Under the pieces are notes generated by a model that was not told where the DNA came from, did not search any database, and was given only the letters and a program-made list of their open reading frames with translations. A stretch of DNA of 64,000 bases from Hymenobacter wooponensis (GTDB taxonomy: Bacteria > Bacteroidota > Bacteroidia > Cytophagales > Hymenobacteraceae), in the NCBI RefSeq assembly GCF_004745865.1, contig NZ_SRKZ01000009.1, forward strand, positions 1 through 64,000, written 5' to 3'. A program made the position numbers and the translations under genes. Position 1 is the stretch's first letter. Every line of letters starts with the position of its first letter. This document shows, in pieces, positions 27,690 through 36,529 of the stretch.

Positions 27690-28799
27690 CTAGTTTTCCG
27701 GTGCTAGGCGGTAGCTGGTGCTGCGCCCCCCCGCCCCTTCTTTCATGAGGATCCTTTTGTCCAACAAGTCTGCAATGTCGCGGCCAGCCGTGTCCTGGGA
27801 GCACTTGGCCATGCGCGCCCATTTCGAGGTAGTGAGCTTGCCTTCAAAGCCATCAAGCAGCCGTCCCACCAGTCGTCGTTGCCGCTCCGTCAGCGGTGTT
27901 AGCCGATGCCGCTCCCAAAACCGGGCCTTGGCTAAGACTTGTGCCAGCGTCTGTTCGGCACTCGACAGCGCTCGACCCAGGCACTGCAGAAACCAGGTGA
28001 GCCAGGGCGTCAGATCCAGCCCCCCCCGCTGGCTGTTTTCCAGCAAATCGTAATAGGTCTGCCGCTCGGCCTGAATCTGCGCCGACATGCTGTAGCAGCG
28101 CTGGGCCGTACCGTCGGCCCGGGTCAACTGCAGGTCAGCCAGGGCCCGGGCGATGCGCCCGTTGCCATCGTCAAAAGGATGGATGGTAACAAACCAGAAG
28201 TGGGCGATCGCCGCTTTCAGCACGGGATCCAACTCCAGCGGCGCATTAAACCAAGCCAGGAACTGCGCCATCTGCGCGTCCATTTCCTCGGCGGGCGGGG
28301 CGTTGTAGTGCACCCGCTCCCGGCCCATTGGGCCAGAAACGACCTGCATGGGCCCTAAGCGCCAGGCTCCTACGCGCACCGGATACAAGCCGCTGTAGCC
28401 CGTGGGGAACAACGCGTGGTGCCAGCTAAACAGCCGCTCGGCCGTCAGGGGCGCTGTCGCCTGTTGGGTGGCATCCAGCATCAAGGCGACAATGCCTTCC
28501 ACCCGCCGATCCACCGGCGGCAGGCCGGCTTGTTCCAAGCCCAAGCGATAGGCCAGCGAGGAGCGCACCGACGCGGGGGGCAGCAACTCCCCCTCAATTT
28601 CACTGGATTTAAGTACGTCCAACGTCAGCGTTTGCAAGGTAGCCTCCGCTCGTAACTCCAAGCCCAGGCTCTCGAGCCGACCCAACAGGCGTCCCTGCTG
28701 GTGGCGAACGGCACCCAGTAAGTTTTCTAGCGCGGACGGCTGCCAGGTAAACTGTGGCCACCCCGATAGTTGATGAATATAAGGCTGTATTCTCCGCAT
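27690..28799 (-). CDS. Fic-family AMP-transferase-like protein
   Basis: The 369-residue protein carries the full Fic motif HPFDDGNGR at residues 207-215, with the catalytic histidine and the phosphate-binding glycines. An inhibitory helix of the [ST]xxxE[GN] type is at residues 65-70 (SSEIEG), placing it in class II Fic proteins, which are self-inhibited. The N-terminal domain has the usual DUF4172 character, and the last 80 residues look like a winged helix (RRLVGRLLDGFEGKLTTSKW). Fic proteins transfer AMP to target proteins, usually hydroxyl groups. A DNA-binding tail plus a palindrome over the start codon suggests self-regulation. Target unknown. Confidence 0.9.
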   Translation of the reverse strand: MRRIQPYIHQLSGWPQFTWQPSALENLLGAVRHQQGRLLGRLESLGLELRAEATLQTLTLDVLKSSEIEGELLPPASVRSSLAYRLGLEQAGLPPVDRRVEGIVALMLDATQQATAPLTAERLFSWHHALFPTGYSGLYPVRVGAWRLGPMQVVSGPMGRERVHYNAPPAEEMDAQMAQFLAWFNAPLELDPVLKAAIAHFWFVTIHPFDDGNGRIARALADLQLTRADGTAQRCYSMSAQIQAERQTYYDLLENSQRGGLDLTPWLTWFLQCLGRALSSAEQTLAQVLAKARFWERHRLTPLTERQRRLVGRLLDGFEGKLTTSKWARMAKCSQDTAGRDIADLLDKRILMKEGAGGRSTSYRLAPEN

Positions 28800-28832
28800 A
28801 AGATGCGGTAAATATACACGCTATTCTCCGCA
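28788..28832 (-). promoter_or_regulatory. Operator-like repeats over the Fic start codon
   Basis: CCGCAT-AAG-ATGCGG (28794-28808) is a perfect 6-3-6 palindrome that includes the Fic start codon. The flanking 11-mer TGCGGAGAATA occurs twice on the minus strand, 34 bp apart (28788-28798 and 28822-28832). This arrangement fits a repressor site that would block both transcription and the start of translation. Confidence 0.6.
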
Positions 28833-29047
28833 CCAAGCGGTGCTAGCCCAAGCAGCTGCATCACTTAAAACGGTAGTACGCCCGCATCCGTCACTGCTAG
28901 CAAACGACCGTTCAACGAATGTGACAGCGGTCATGAGGTGGTCTAGGGAGGACGGACAGAAAAAGGAGAGCATCAAAAAGTGTGGGGCAGTAGGGGGGCA
29001 ACCATTCTCTGGCTTAACTTCGGAGCCCCTCTCTGTCGGTGACCGCC

Positions 29048-29737
29048 ATGCTCCCTCCCGTTACCCCGCCTTCTGTCGGCGATGACCGCCTGGCGGCGGT
29101 CTACCAGCTCAAGATTCATCTGCTGGGTATTAGCCCTCAGATTTGCCGGCGCGTACTCGTACGGGGCGATACGACGTTGGCGGAGCTGCATCACGTCTTC
29201 CAGGTGGTGATGGGCTGGGAGAATTGGCACCTGCACCGTTTCAAGCTCTGGGGCAAGGAATACGGGATGCCGTACGCCGGCGGCATCTACTTTGCCGACG
29301 ATGCCCGCCGGGTCCACCTGGGTGATTTCCCGTGGCAAGCCAACGACAAGTTCACCTATACTTACGACTTCGGCGACTACTGGCAGCACCAGGTGCGGGT
29401 CGAAAAGGTACTGCCCCCAACAGCGCTGGTCGCCCACCCGGTGTGCGTGAGTGGCCGCCGGGCCTGCCCCCCGGAGGAAGTCGGCGGTCCCCGCGGCTAC
29501 GACCAGCGCACGCTGGACCAGTTCTCGTGGAGCTACGAAGCCGTGGAGCAGCTGCTGGCCGGCGAAAACATCTTCGCCGACGACGTGCCGACCTGGTTCT
29601 GGACTTACCGCCCGGAGCACTTCGACCGGCAGCAAGTCAACGACCGCTTGGCGAAAGTGTATCAACTTAAGGGTAACCCCGATTTTCTGTATTCGCAGGG
29701 TGGCTACGACTACTTTTTCGCGGCTGAGCGGCCGTGA
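29048..29737 (+). CDS. Plasmid pRiA4b ORF-3 family protein
   Basis: The 229-residue product fits the PRiA4_ORF3 family: AVYQLKIHLLGISPQICRRV, then TLAELHHVFQVVMGWENWHL, FTYTYDFGDYWQHQVRVEKV and CVSGRRACPPEEVGGPRGYD. These proteins occur on plasmids and near transposases and have no proven function. The last part repeats the opening pattern weakly (DRLAKVYQLKGNPDFLYSQG). GTG 29039 is an alternative start. It precedes the recombinase and ISKra4 transposase genes by 57 bp and could be part of the same element. Confidence 0.85.
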   Translation: MLPPVTPPSVGDDRLAAVYQLKIHLLGISPQICRRVLVRGDTTLAELHHVFQVVMGWENWHLHRFKLWGKEYGMPYAGGIYFADDARRVHLGDFPWQANDKFTYTYDFGDYWQHQVRVEKVLPPTALVAHPVCVSGRRACPPEEVGGPRGYDQRTLDQFSWSYEAVEQLLAGENIFADDVPTWFWTYRPEHFDRQQVNDRLAKVYQLKGNPDFLYSQGGYDYFFAAERP

Positions 29738-29782
29738 CATCTGTATTAGGAAAACCAAGTGGTTTTTATGATACAGCCCAGA

Positions 29783-29790
29783 TAGTTTTG
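29783..29790 (+). promoter_or_regulatory. -7-like element just before the resolvase start
   Basis: TAGTTTTG matches TAnnTTTG and ends four bases before the resolvase ATG at 29795, which would make a leaderless mRNA. No -33 partner is obvious, so the match may be chance. Confidence 0.3.
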
Positions 29791-29794
29791 CGCC

Positions 29795-30412
29795 ATGCAA
29801 CAGGCCGTCATTTTCGTGCGCGTCTCCAAAAAGGAGCAGGACTACCAGCGGCAGGTGGAAGACCTGCGCGCTGTGGCCCAGAGTCAGGCCGTCCAGGTCG
29901 TGGCCGAGATTGCGGAGAAGATTAGTGGTGCGAAAAGGAATCAGGACCGGGAAGGAATTCAGCAGCTGTTGGCGCTGAGCCGCCGGGGCGCCATTCAGAA
30001 AGTATTGGTGAGCGAAGTCTCGCGCCTGGGCCGCTCCACGGTGGAAGTCTTGCAGATTGTTGAGGAACTGACCCAGCTGGGCGTCAGCATCTACGTCCAA
30101 AACTTTGGGATCGAAACGCTCAAAAACGGCAAGCGGAATCCGGTTGCGCAATTCCTGTTCACGCTGCTGGCCGAATTTGCCCGCCTGGAGCGCGAGACCC
30201 TGCGCGAACGCATTCTCTCCGGCATGGACGAAGCGCGGCGGCAAGGCGTCACGATTGGCCGCCCGGTAGGCGCAACGGAAGACAAAGCTGTCTTTCTGAA
30301 AAAGTATGCGGCCGTCGCCCGGCAGCTGCGGGCGGGCCTGAGCGTACGTAACACAGCCAAGCTGTGCGACGTGGCCATCAACACGGTTCGTAAAGTGAAA
30401 GCCTTGCTCTAA
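29795..30412 (+). CDS. Serine recombinase (resolvase family), intact
   Basis: The 205-residue protein has the N-terminal catalytic motif VRVSKKEQDYQRQ with the active serine at residue 11, the conserved VSEVSRLGRSTVEVL segment, and the E-helix FARLERETLRERI. The C-terminal part contains a short helix-turn-helix (GLSVRNTAKLCDVAINTVRK). It is 18 bp from the ISKra4-type transposase gene and almost certainly cotranscribed with it. It may resolve transposition intermediates, an inference from position. Confidence 0.9.
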   Translation: MQQAVIFVRVSKKEQDYQRQVEDLRAVAQSQAVQVVAEIAEKISGAKRNQDREGIQQLLALSRRGAIQKVLVSEVSRLGRSTVEVLQIVEELTQLGVSIYVQNFGIETLKNGKRNPVAQFLFTLLAEFARLERETLRERILSGMDEARRQGVTIGRPVGATEDKAVFLKKYAAVARQLRAGLSVRNTAKLCDVAINTVRKVKALL

Positions 30413-30430
30413 TTCTAACTCCCCAATGCC

Positions 30431-31822
30431 ATGGAATTCAAACTACAACTGGTCGCATGCCTCTCGGAAGGCAACGAGCCCCTGCTCGAAGACGTGTTCA
30501 CCTGGAGCCGGGAAGACCTGAGCTTAGCCAGCGTGGGCCTGACGCTGGCCGAATCGAAAGAGCTGCTGCAATGCATTCAGCAAACGATGATAGGGCAGCA
30601 GATAGCGACGCACCTGCAGCTACATCAGCCCGTCGGCTTACGGAAGAAAGGCAGCTACTCGCTCCAGCTGAAAACCTTGTTCGGCAACGTCACGGTCGAC
30701 AGCCCGCGCTACTATCGGCCACCCACCGAGGCGGGACCGAAGACCTTCAGCCCCCTCCAGCACCTGTTTCCGCAGCACGTGACGCCGGAGCGGCTGTACC
30801 TGGAAACCAAGTGGGCCAGCCTGATTCCCTACCAGAAAACAGCCGATTTGCTCCACGATGTGCTGCCCCTGGGTGCGAAACTATCGGGCACGACCATTCA
30901 GCAGCACCTGCACGCCGTGGTCGAGGCGCAGGAACAGCTGCTGCCGCAGGAAGTGGCTCCTTTTCACGGCGTTTGCCAACTCGAGCGCGAGGCCTTGCCG
31001 TGCCCGGCCCGCCCGCTGGTGGTCGGCCTCGACGGCGGCTACGTCCGGCACTGGCATAAAAAAGGCTGTTTCGAGGTGATTGCGGGCAAAAGCATTCCCG
31101 CCGAAGGGGGCGCCAAATGCTTCGGCTTCGTGCAGGAAGTGGACGCCAAGCCGCGCCGACGTGTTTTTGAGGTGTTGCGCGCGCAGGGCTTACAGGCGAA
31201 TCAGTCGGTAGAATTCTTCACGGACGGCGCCGCGGTGCTGCGCTCGCTGACCAGCTACCTGAGCGCGGAGTCCACCCACATCCTGGACTGGTTTCACCTG
31301 ACCATGCGCCTGACGGTGCTGCAGCAGTACGCACTGGGATTTGCTCAGGTCGATGCGGCCGGTGGCAAAGCGTTTCAGGACCGCTTGCACAGCATCAAGT
31401 GGCACCTCTGGCACGGCAACGCCGAGCGGGCCTTGGACAAGATACTGGACTTGGACGACCTGCTGGCCGTGCACCAAGACGACACGCTCATGGCCCGTAA
31501 ATACAGCAAGTTGAAGCCCTTGACCCGACTAATTGCTGATTTTCACACCTACGTGGAGCAGAACAGCGGCTTCATCGTGGACTACTCGGAGCGCCAGCGA
31601 TACGGCGAACGCGTCTCGACTGGGTTTGTCGAGTCGGCGGTGAACCAGGTGCTGGCCAAGCGCATGGTCAAACGCCAGCAGATGCAGTGGACTAGGAAAG
31701 GGGCGCATTTGCTCGTACAGGCCCGCACGAAGGTGCTCAACGAAGAGTGGGAAGACTGTTTCCGGCAGCAGTACCCTGGCTTTCGGCCATTGTCAGCGGA
31801 GCCCCTGGCAATGGCTGCTTAA
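30431..31822 (+). CDS. ISKra4-family transposase
   Basis: The 463-residue protein resembles ISKra4 transposases: LVVGLDGGYVRHWHKKGCFE, then SVEFFTDGAAVLRSLTSYLS, HILDWFHLTMRL and the closing VSTGFVESAVNQVLAKRMVK, QQMQWTRKGAHLLVQARTKV. The aspartates in GLDGG and FTDGA and the glutamate in GFVESAVN are the likely DDE catalytic residues. It follows the resolvase by 18 bp. Terminal inverted repeats for the pair were not found by eye. Confidence 0.85.
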   Translation: MEFKLQLVACLSEGNEPLLEDVFTWSREDLSLASVGLTLAESKELLQCIQQTMIGQQIATHLQLHQPVGLRKKGSYSLQLKTLFGNVTVDSPRYYRPPTEAGPKTFSPLQHLFPQHVTPERLYLETKWASLIPYQKTADLLHDVLPLGAKLSGTTIQQHLHAVVEAQEQLLPQEVAPFHGVCQLEREALPCPARPLVVGLDGGYVRHWHKKGCFEVIAGKSIPAEGGAKCFGFVQEVDAKPRRRVFEVLRAQGLQANQSVEFFTDGAAVLRSLTSYLSAESTHILDWFHLTMRLTVLQQYALGFAQVDAAGGKAFQDRLHSIKWHLWHGNAERALDKILDLDDLLAVHQDDTLMARKYSKLKPLTRLIADFHTYVEQNSGFIVDYSERQRYGERVSTGFVESAVNQVLAKRMVKRQQMQWTRKGAHLLVQARTKVLNEEWEDCFRQQYPGFRPLSAEPLAMAA

Positions 31823-31855
31823 GTAGCCATACAGAAGTAAGCGTATAGTGCGCAA

Positions 31856-32886
31856 TTGGTAGCTTGCGGCATGCGACGACCTGCCACCGAGTTGAGTTCG
31901 GAAGAAGTGACGTGTTTGGAAGCGTGCAGTCAGCACGGACCGCACCCGCGCATGCGGCGGCGGGCGCTGGCCGTGCTGGGCCACCACCGGGGCCAGACGT
32001 TGCCGCAACTGGCCGCGCTGTTTGCCGTGCGTTACGCGACGGTACACGGGTGGGTGCAGGCCTGGCACCGGGCCGGCCTGGCGGGGCTAGCCGAGGGCCG
32101 GCGCGCCGGACGGCCGCCCAAACTGGCCCCGGCGGCGCAAAAAAAATAGTCGCCTGGCTCGGGTCGGCCACCCAGCAGCTACGCCGGCTCGTGCCCCGCG
32201 TGGCAGCCGACCTGCAGGTGCGCGTAAGCGTGGGCACGCTGCGCCGGCTGGCGCGGCGGGCGGGCTATAGCTGGAAGCGCACCCGGCGTAGTCTCAAGGC
32301 GCGGCGCGACGCGGTGCTGTTCGGTTTTTTTCAGCAGGAGGTCCAGGCCCTGCACGCGCTGGAAGCGGCCGGCGCGCTGCGGGTCGTGTACGTAGACGAG
32401 TGCCGCTTCTCACGCCTGGCGCCGGTGCCCTATGCCTGGCAGGTGCGCGGGCAGGCGCCGGTCGCGCTGCCGGCCGAGCGCGGCGGCGGGGGCCACACCG
32501 TGCTGGGCTTGTGGCAGGCCAAGGCCCCGGGCCAGCCGCTGACCAGCTACGTGCTGCCCGGCGCGCTGACGGCCGACCTATTCGTGGCCGCGCTGGACGA
32601 GTACAGCCAAGCGCTGTCCGGTCCGACCGTGCTCGTGCTCGACAACGCCTCGGTGCACCGCGCCGCCTGCGTGCAGGCCCGCCACGGAGTGTGGGCCGCG
32701 CGCGGCTTGCGCTTACAATTCCTGCCTGCCTACTGCCCCGAGCTGAACCTGATCGAAATCCTCTGGCACCGCTGCAAGCACTACTGGCTCACCCCGGACG
32801 ACTATCGCACCGAGCAAACCCTACGCGACAAGCTCGACTACCTCATGCCCAGAGTCGGAACTGAGTATACGGTTACTTTTAGCTGA
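31856..32886 (+). CDS. IS630-family transposase made by -1 frameshifting
   Basis: The first frame (31856-32149) encodes a helix-turn-helix domain ending APAAQKK and a stop after an eight-A run (32139-32146). The overlapping -1 frame continues as KKIVAWLGSATQQLRRLVPR and contains the catalytic triad: VYVDECRFSRL (D), TVLVLDNASVHRA (D) and ELNLIEILWHRCKHYW (E). Slippage on the A run joins the two, giving a protein of about 343 residues. Such A-run frameshifting is known in some IS630 elements. Imperfect ends of the type AGTAANCGTATA lie near 31836 and 32878. Confidence 0.8.
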
Positions 32887-33700
32887 CCACTTAATCGACG
32901 CTTACCGCATTTCCGCTCGGCGCGCCTGCCGAGTCATTGGTTTGCAGCGCGCGAGCTTCGCCTATCAAGCACGTGGACGCGATGATACCGTTTTGCGCCA
33001 GCGCTTGCGGGAGTTGGCGCAAGTGCGAGTGCGCTACGGCAGTCAGCGCCTCTATATCCTGCTACGCCGGGAAGGCTGGCTAGACAATCATAAGCGCGTG
33101 CATCGTCTTTACTGCTTGGAAGGCTTGAACTTGCGTAGCAAGCGCCCACGGCGCAATCGGGCCGCGGCCCACCGGCTAGAACGTCTCCCACTGGGCCGCC
33201 TGCATCAGAGCTGGAGCATGGATTTTGTGGCCGATAACCTCTTCGATGGCCGCAAAATCCGCGCCTTAACGATAGTCGATAATTTTAGTCGCCAGTGCCT
33301 GGCCATTCACGTGGGGCAGTCGCTGAAAGGTGAAGATGTCGTGGCCGTGATGCAGCGCTTACAGCAGCAGTTAGGCGTAGTACCTGAGCGCATCCAAGTC
33401 GACAATGGCAGCGAGTTTATCAGCAAGGCCCTCGACCGCTGGGCCTACGACCAGCACGTGACGCTGGACTTCTCTCGGCCGGGCAAACCGACCGATAATC
33501 CGTACATTGAGTCGTTTAACGGCAGCTTCCGCGATGAATGCCTGAACGTGCATTGGTTTCTATCGCTGACCGATGCGCAAGATAAAATTGAGCAGTGGCG
33601 CCAAGAATACAATGGCTTCCGACCGCACAGCTCGCTACAGAATTTAACGCCCGATGAGGTAGTGGCTGCGGCTACTACTGTCGAGCTTCAGAATGCCTGA
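32882..33700 (+). pseudogene. IS3-family OrfB, N-terminally truncated
   Basis: The frame runs without a start from the IS630 border: ADHLIDAYRISARRACRVIG, then RYGSQRLYILLRREGW and the integrase core with WSMDFVADNLFDGRKIRALT (D), IQVDNGSEFIS (D) and NPYIESFNGSFRDECLN (E). An internal ATG at 32942 is available but would lack the leading helix region. OrfA is absent, so the element is not autonomous. The IS right end is at 33740. Confidence 0.85.
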
Positions 33701-33834
33701 TGCTCCACTTTCAACCGGCCCAGTAAATGGGAGCAGGTCAGTTGCCGAAGCGATACGCAACAGACTGCGTCGCCACCCGCGAACTGGAATGCGCTCGAGA
33801 ATGCTCCTCATGACTGACATGTATTGACCGGGCC

Positions 33835-34010
33835 TTGTCACGCCGGTGATGCTCAGCACGAACTGGCCAGCCCGTTTAGCTTTTGTGCCAACCTTTTACC
33901 CAAGGCCAAGTTTCGGACGCGGTGCTCGATGCGCCGGGCTCACTTATCATTCAGGAAGCGCGCAACCGGACGTTCTCGATGCAGACCGCGCTGCACGAGC
34001 TGCTAAAATA
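33835..34010 (+). pseudogene. Remnant of an unknown gene
   Basis: One frame reads HAGDAQHELASPFSFCANLL and PKA, then another continues with QVSDAVLDAPGSLIIQEARN and RTFSMQTALHELLK and a stop. Joined by a frameshift near 33905 they would make the end of a soluble protein. The text is protein-like but I do not know the family. Confidence 0.4.
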
Positions 34011-34030
34011 GCCAGCCTACCTACTATATT

Positions 34031-34128
34031 AAAGCGCCTGTCAGGCTGAGCTGGCGCAGCATTTTTTCGCGTGAGAAATCATATTTCTAACGGAAGATGC
34101 TGCGCCAGCTCAACCTGACAGGCGCTTT
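34031..34128. repeat. REP/MITE-like inverted repeat
   Basis: Two 32-bp arms (34031-34062 and 34097-34128) are inverted copies with one mismatch and a 34-base AT-rich loop. The arms carry GCTGAGCTGGCGCAGCAT, which resembles palindromic intergenic repeats seen in Hymenobacter genomes. The repeat ends 25 bp from the SDR gene's 3' end and may also stop transcripts. Confidence 0.8.
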
Positions 34129-34153
34129 GAGCTACCAGATATGGACGACGTGC

Positions 34154-34894
34154 TTAAAACTCCTGCACCGTGGGGCGTAGCACAATTTCGTTGATATCTA
34201 CCTCGGCGGGCTGCTCGATGGCGAACGCAATGGCCCGGGCCACTGACGACGCTGGAATAGCCTGTTTGTAGAACTCTACCACGCCCTTGGCACTTTCCTC
34301 GTGCGAGCTGCCGTGCTGTAGCTCCGACTCTACCGCGCCGGGCTCGATGCTGGTGACGCGAATGCTGCCGCCTACTTCGTGGCGCAGCCCGTCGGATATG
34401 GCCCGCACGGCGTATTTGGTGCCGCTGTACACGGTGCCGCCGGGGCTGAACACTTTGATGCCCGCCACCGACGAGATATTGATAAAGTGCCCGGACTTTT
34501 GCTGCTCGAACACGGGCAAGGCGGCCGCGATACCGTAGAGCACGCCTTTGATGTTGATGTCAATCATGCTGTTCCACTCGTCCACCTTGGTGGCACTCAT
34601 GGGCGCAATGGCCATCAGGCCGGCGTTGTTGATGATAACGTCGAGGCGACCAAACGCTTCTACAGCCTTATCAACCAAGGCTTTTACTTCTTCGGCTTTG
34701 GTTACGTCGGTTTGCAGAATCTCTACCTTTCCGCCTGCGGCGCGAATATCGGCAGCAATTTTTTCCAGGTTTTCGAGGCGGCGCGCGCCTAGCACTACGG
34801 CGGCACCTTTGCTGGCCAAATGGCGAGCCGTAGTTTCGCCCAGCCCGCTGCTAGCGCCCGTGATGACGACTACTTTATTTTCGATATTCTCCAT
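34154..34894 (-). CDS. Short-chain dehydrogenase/reductase (SDR)
   Basis: The 246-residue enzyme has the cofactor motif TGASSGLG at residues 12-19, NNAG near residue 89, an INISSV segment with the catalytic serine, and YSGTK with the catalytic Tyr and Lys. This is a classical NAD(P)H-dependent SDR of the YdfG/3-ketoacyl reductase type; an Arg in LGARRLENL suggests NADP. The closing ILLRP-like stretch (EIVLRPTVQEF) matches YdfG-type enzymes. Substrate unknown. It is bordered by mobile DNA on both sides, so it was probably carried in. Confidence 0.9.
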   Translation of the reverse strand: MENIENKVVVITGASSGLGETTARHLASKGAAVVLGARRLENLEKIAADIRAAGGKVEILQTDVTKAEEVKALVDKAVEAFGRLDVIINNAGLMAIAPMSATKVDEWNSMIDINIKGVLYGIAAALPVFEQQKSGHFINISSVAGIKVFSPGGTVYSGTKYAVRAISDGLRHEVGGSIRVTSIEPGAVESELQHGSSHEESAKGVVEFYKQAIPASSVARAIAFAIEQPAEVDINEIVLRPTVQEF

Positions 34895-34976
34895 GATGTT
34901 CCTCGTTTGGCCTCGCTTTGCTTAAGGTGATGTGGGGAGAACCGGTAGCTACAGCAGTTGTTTCTTGGGTGGTGGT

Positions 34977-35658
34977 TTAATTTAAGGTGAGAGTGTAGTT
35001 ATCGATAACGATTTTAATGCGGGCAGTATGGATTGCCAAACTTTTGCTAAAGGAGCAGGATTTGCGCACCAGCATACCGCACCGCTGCCGTAAGGAGCAA
35101 TTACTAGCTTCGACAATACTGGTTTGCCCTTCGCCTTTCAGATACGGGCAGTGTCGCCAGCGGGGCAGCACGTTTGTATAGGCATTCCAGCGGTCGGTAA
35201 AATACCAGCAGTGGCGGCGGTAGCGACGCGGCAAGGCTTGCTACAGCCGCTGCGCCGTTTGAGCACTGCGGTTGCCCAAAACCCACGCCACGATGCGCCG
35301 ACTGGCGCGTTCGACCGCAAGCAAGAGCCAGACCTTATGCGCTTTACAGCGTTTTTTCTAAAACTTCTTCCGCCGCAGTCGGGGCAGCGGGGGCGAAGCT
35401 GCCCGCGCTTTTTTTAGCAGCTTAGCCACCGTCACGCGCGCCACGCCCGTGGCGTGCACAATGCTACGTTGGGAGTTGCGTTCTACGTAACAGTTTTTCC
35501 ACCTGGGCATATTGGGCGGCTTTGGCGACAGCAGCGGGCGTAAAACGCGCTTGGTAGCCACAGGCTTTACACTGATATTCGGCATGCCCTTGGCTCGGAA
35601 CATTGCGCCGAATAGGTTCGCTGCCACATTGGGCACATAGATGTTGCGTGTAAACCAT
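34977..35658 (-). pseudogene. IS1-family transposase pseudogene
   Basis: Read on the minus strand: the zinc-ribbon start LCAQCGSEPIRRNVPSQGHA and YQCKACG, a frameshift near 35480, then NSQRSIVHATGVARVTVAKL, a TAG, KAHKVWLLLAVERASRRIVA, a second TAG, and RHCWYFTDRWNAYTNVLP to a final stop. These follow the IS1 pattern of ribbon, helix-turn-helix and DDE domain. One frameshift and two stops make it inactive. Confidence 0.8.
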
Positions 35659-35687
35659 AATCCCTCCTACGCTTTTCACCTCTTAAT

Positions 35688-36480
35688 GGGGTTCTTTTGC
35701 CAAAAGGGCGGATTTACACGCTAAGCCCGGTTAGCAAAAAGGGTTATAGTACTGCCTGAGAAAGACTGATTCTACGCTGTAGAGCGGGTGCGTGCTGCCT
35801 ATCAACAAGGAACTCCTTTTTGATAACCTCCGATGCCCGCCAACCCGACCGACCAGCCCACCCGCGTGGCGCTCTATGCCCGCGTCTCCACCCTCAACAA
35901 AGGGCAGGCCCCGGAAACGCAGCTGCAGCCGCTGCGCGAGTACGCCCAGCGCCGCGGCTTTGCCGTTGTCGATGAATACGTGGACCAGGCCTCGGGTACC
36001 AGCGAGGAATGAACTCAGTACAAACGGATGATGGTGGCGGCCAAGAACCGGTAGCTCGACGCGGTGCTGGTCCGGCGCTACGACCGCTTTGCCCGCTCGA
36101 CCCAGGCGCTGGTCAACGCGCCGAAGGAATTCCAGAGCCTAGGGGTGGACTTCGTCTCCTACCAGGAAAATATCGACACCACCACGCCCACGGGCGAGTT
36201 GGTGTTCCACGTCATGGCCTCGCTGGCCCTGCTTGAGAGCACGCTCATCAGCCAGCGCGTGCGCGCCGGCATGGCCCGGGCCAAAGCCCAGGGCAAACAC
36301 GTGGCCCGCCCCCCGCTGGCGCAGGTTAGGCAGGAGGCCATTGCGCAGCTTCTGCGCGAAGGCTTATCTATGAATCAAGTCATCAAGCAGTTAGACCTGG
36401 CCTATGGCACCGTCTACAATTACGCCCAGAAGCTAAAAAGTGCTTAGCGTGTAGATCCGCCCTTTGGGAAGAAGAACCCC
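35688..36480. mobile_element. 793-bp Tn3-type mini-element with 38-bp ends
   Basis: Positions 35688-35725 and 36443-36480 are inverted repeats of exactly 38 bp, starting GGGG and ending TAAG, with four mismatches. This is the hallmark of Tn3-family transposon ends. The element holds only a resolvase gene (now broken) and no transposase, as in the small Tn3-derived elements called TIMEs. A 5-bp target duplication is not evident (TTAAT on the left, TGTTA on the right). Confidence 0.8.
35833..36447 (+). pseudogene. Serine resolvase with two nonsense codons
   Basis: A full-length resolvase frame of about 204 codons: VALYARVSTLNKGQ with the active serine, then SGTSEE-stop-TQYKRMMV, AAKNR-stop-LDAVLVRRYDRFARST, and GMARAKAQGKHVARP with a final helix-turn-helix (GLSMNQVIKQLDLAYGTVYN). 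The TGA (36010) and TAG (36052) each differ by one transition from the residues expected (Arg CGA, Gln CAG). Everything else is in one frame, so decay is recent. It was presumably the resolvase of the mini-element around it. Confidence 0.85.
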
Positions 36481-36491
36481 TGTTAGCCATA

Positions 36492-36529
36492 GACTCGGAG
36501 GTTTTACCCTATTTGTTTAACAACACCCC
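36492..36529 (+). repeat. Solo copy of the cassette end
   Basis: This 38-bp stretch matches the right end of the cassette at 2151-2186, differing at two positions in the shared part (36 bp). It sits 11 bp beyond the Tn3-type mini-element and has no partner nearby. Confidence 0.75.

Larger units (their letters stand above)
29783..33740 (+). mobile_element. Island of adjacent and nested insertion sequences
   Basis: Three transposon units follow one another on the plus strand: resolvase plus ISKra4-like transposase, an IS630 transposase with a slippage site, and an IS3 OrfB lacking its start. The IS630 right end (about 32880) abuts the IS3 coding frame directly, so the IS630 inserted into, or recombined with, the IS3. 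The IS3 right end is visible at 33740, where the reverse complement begins TGACCTGCTCCCATTTACTG. The left ends are not clear. Confidence 0.7.

Noticed and set aside
31826..32884. Exact terminal repeats and TA duplication for the IS630
   Set aside because: The ends look similar (AGTAANCGTATA) but differ in distance from the flanking TA, so I could not fix them.
35683..36485. 5-bp target duplication around the mini Tn3 element
   Set aside because: TTAAT on the left and TGTTA on the right do not match.
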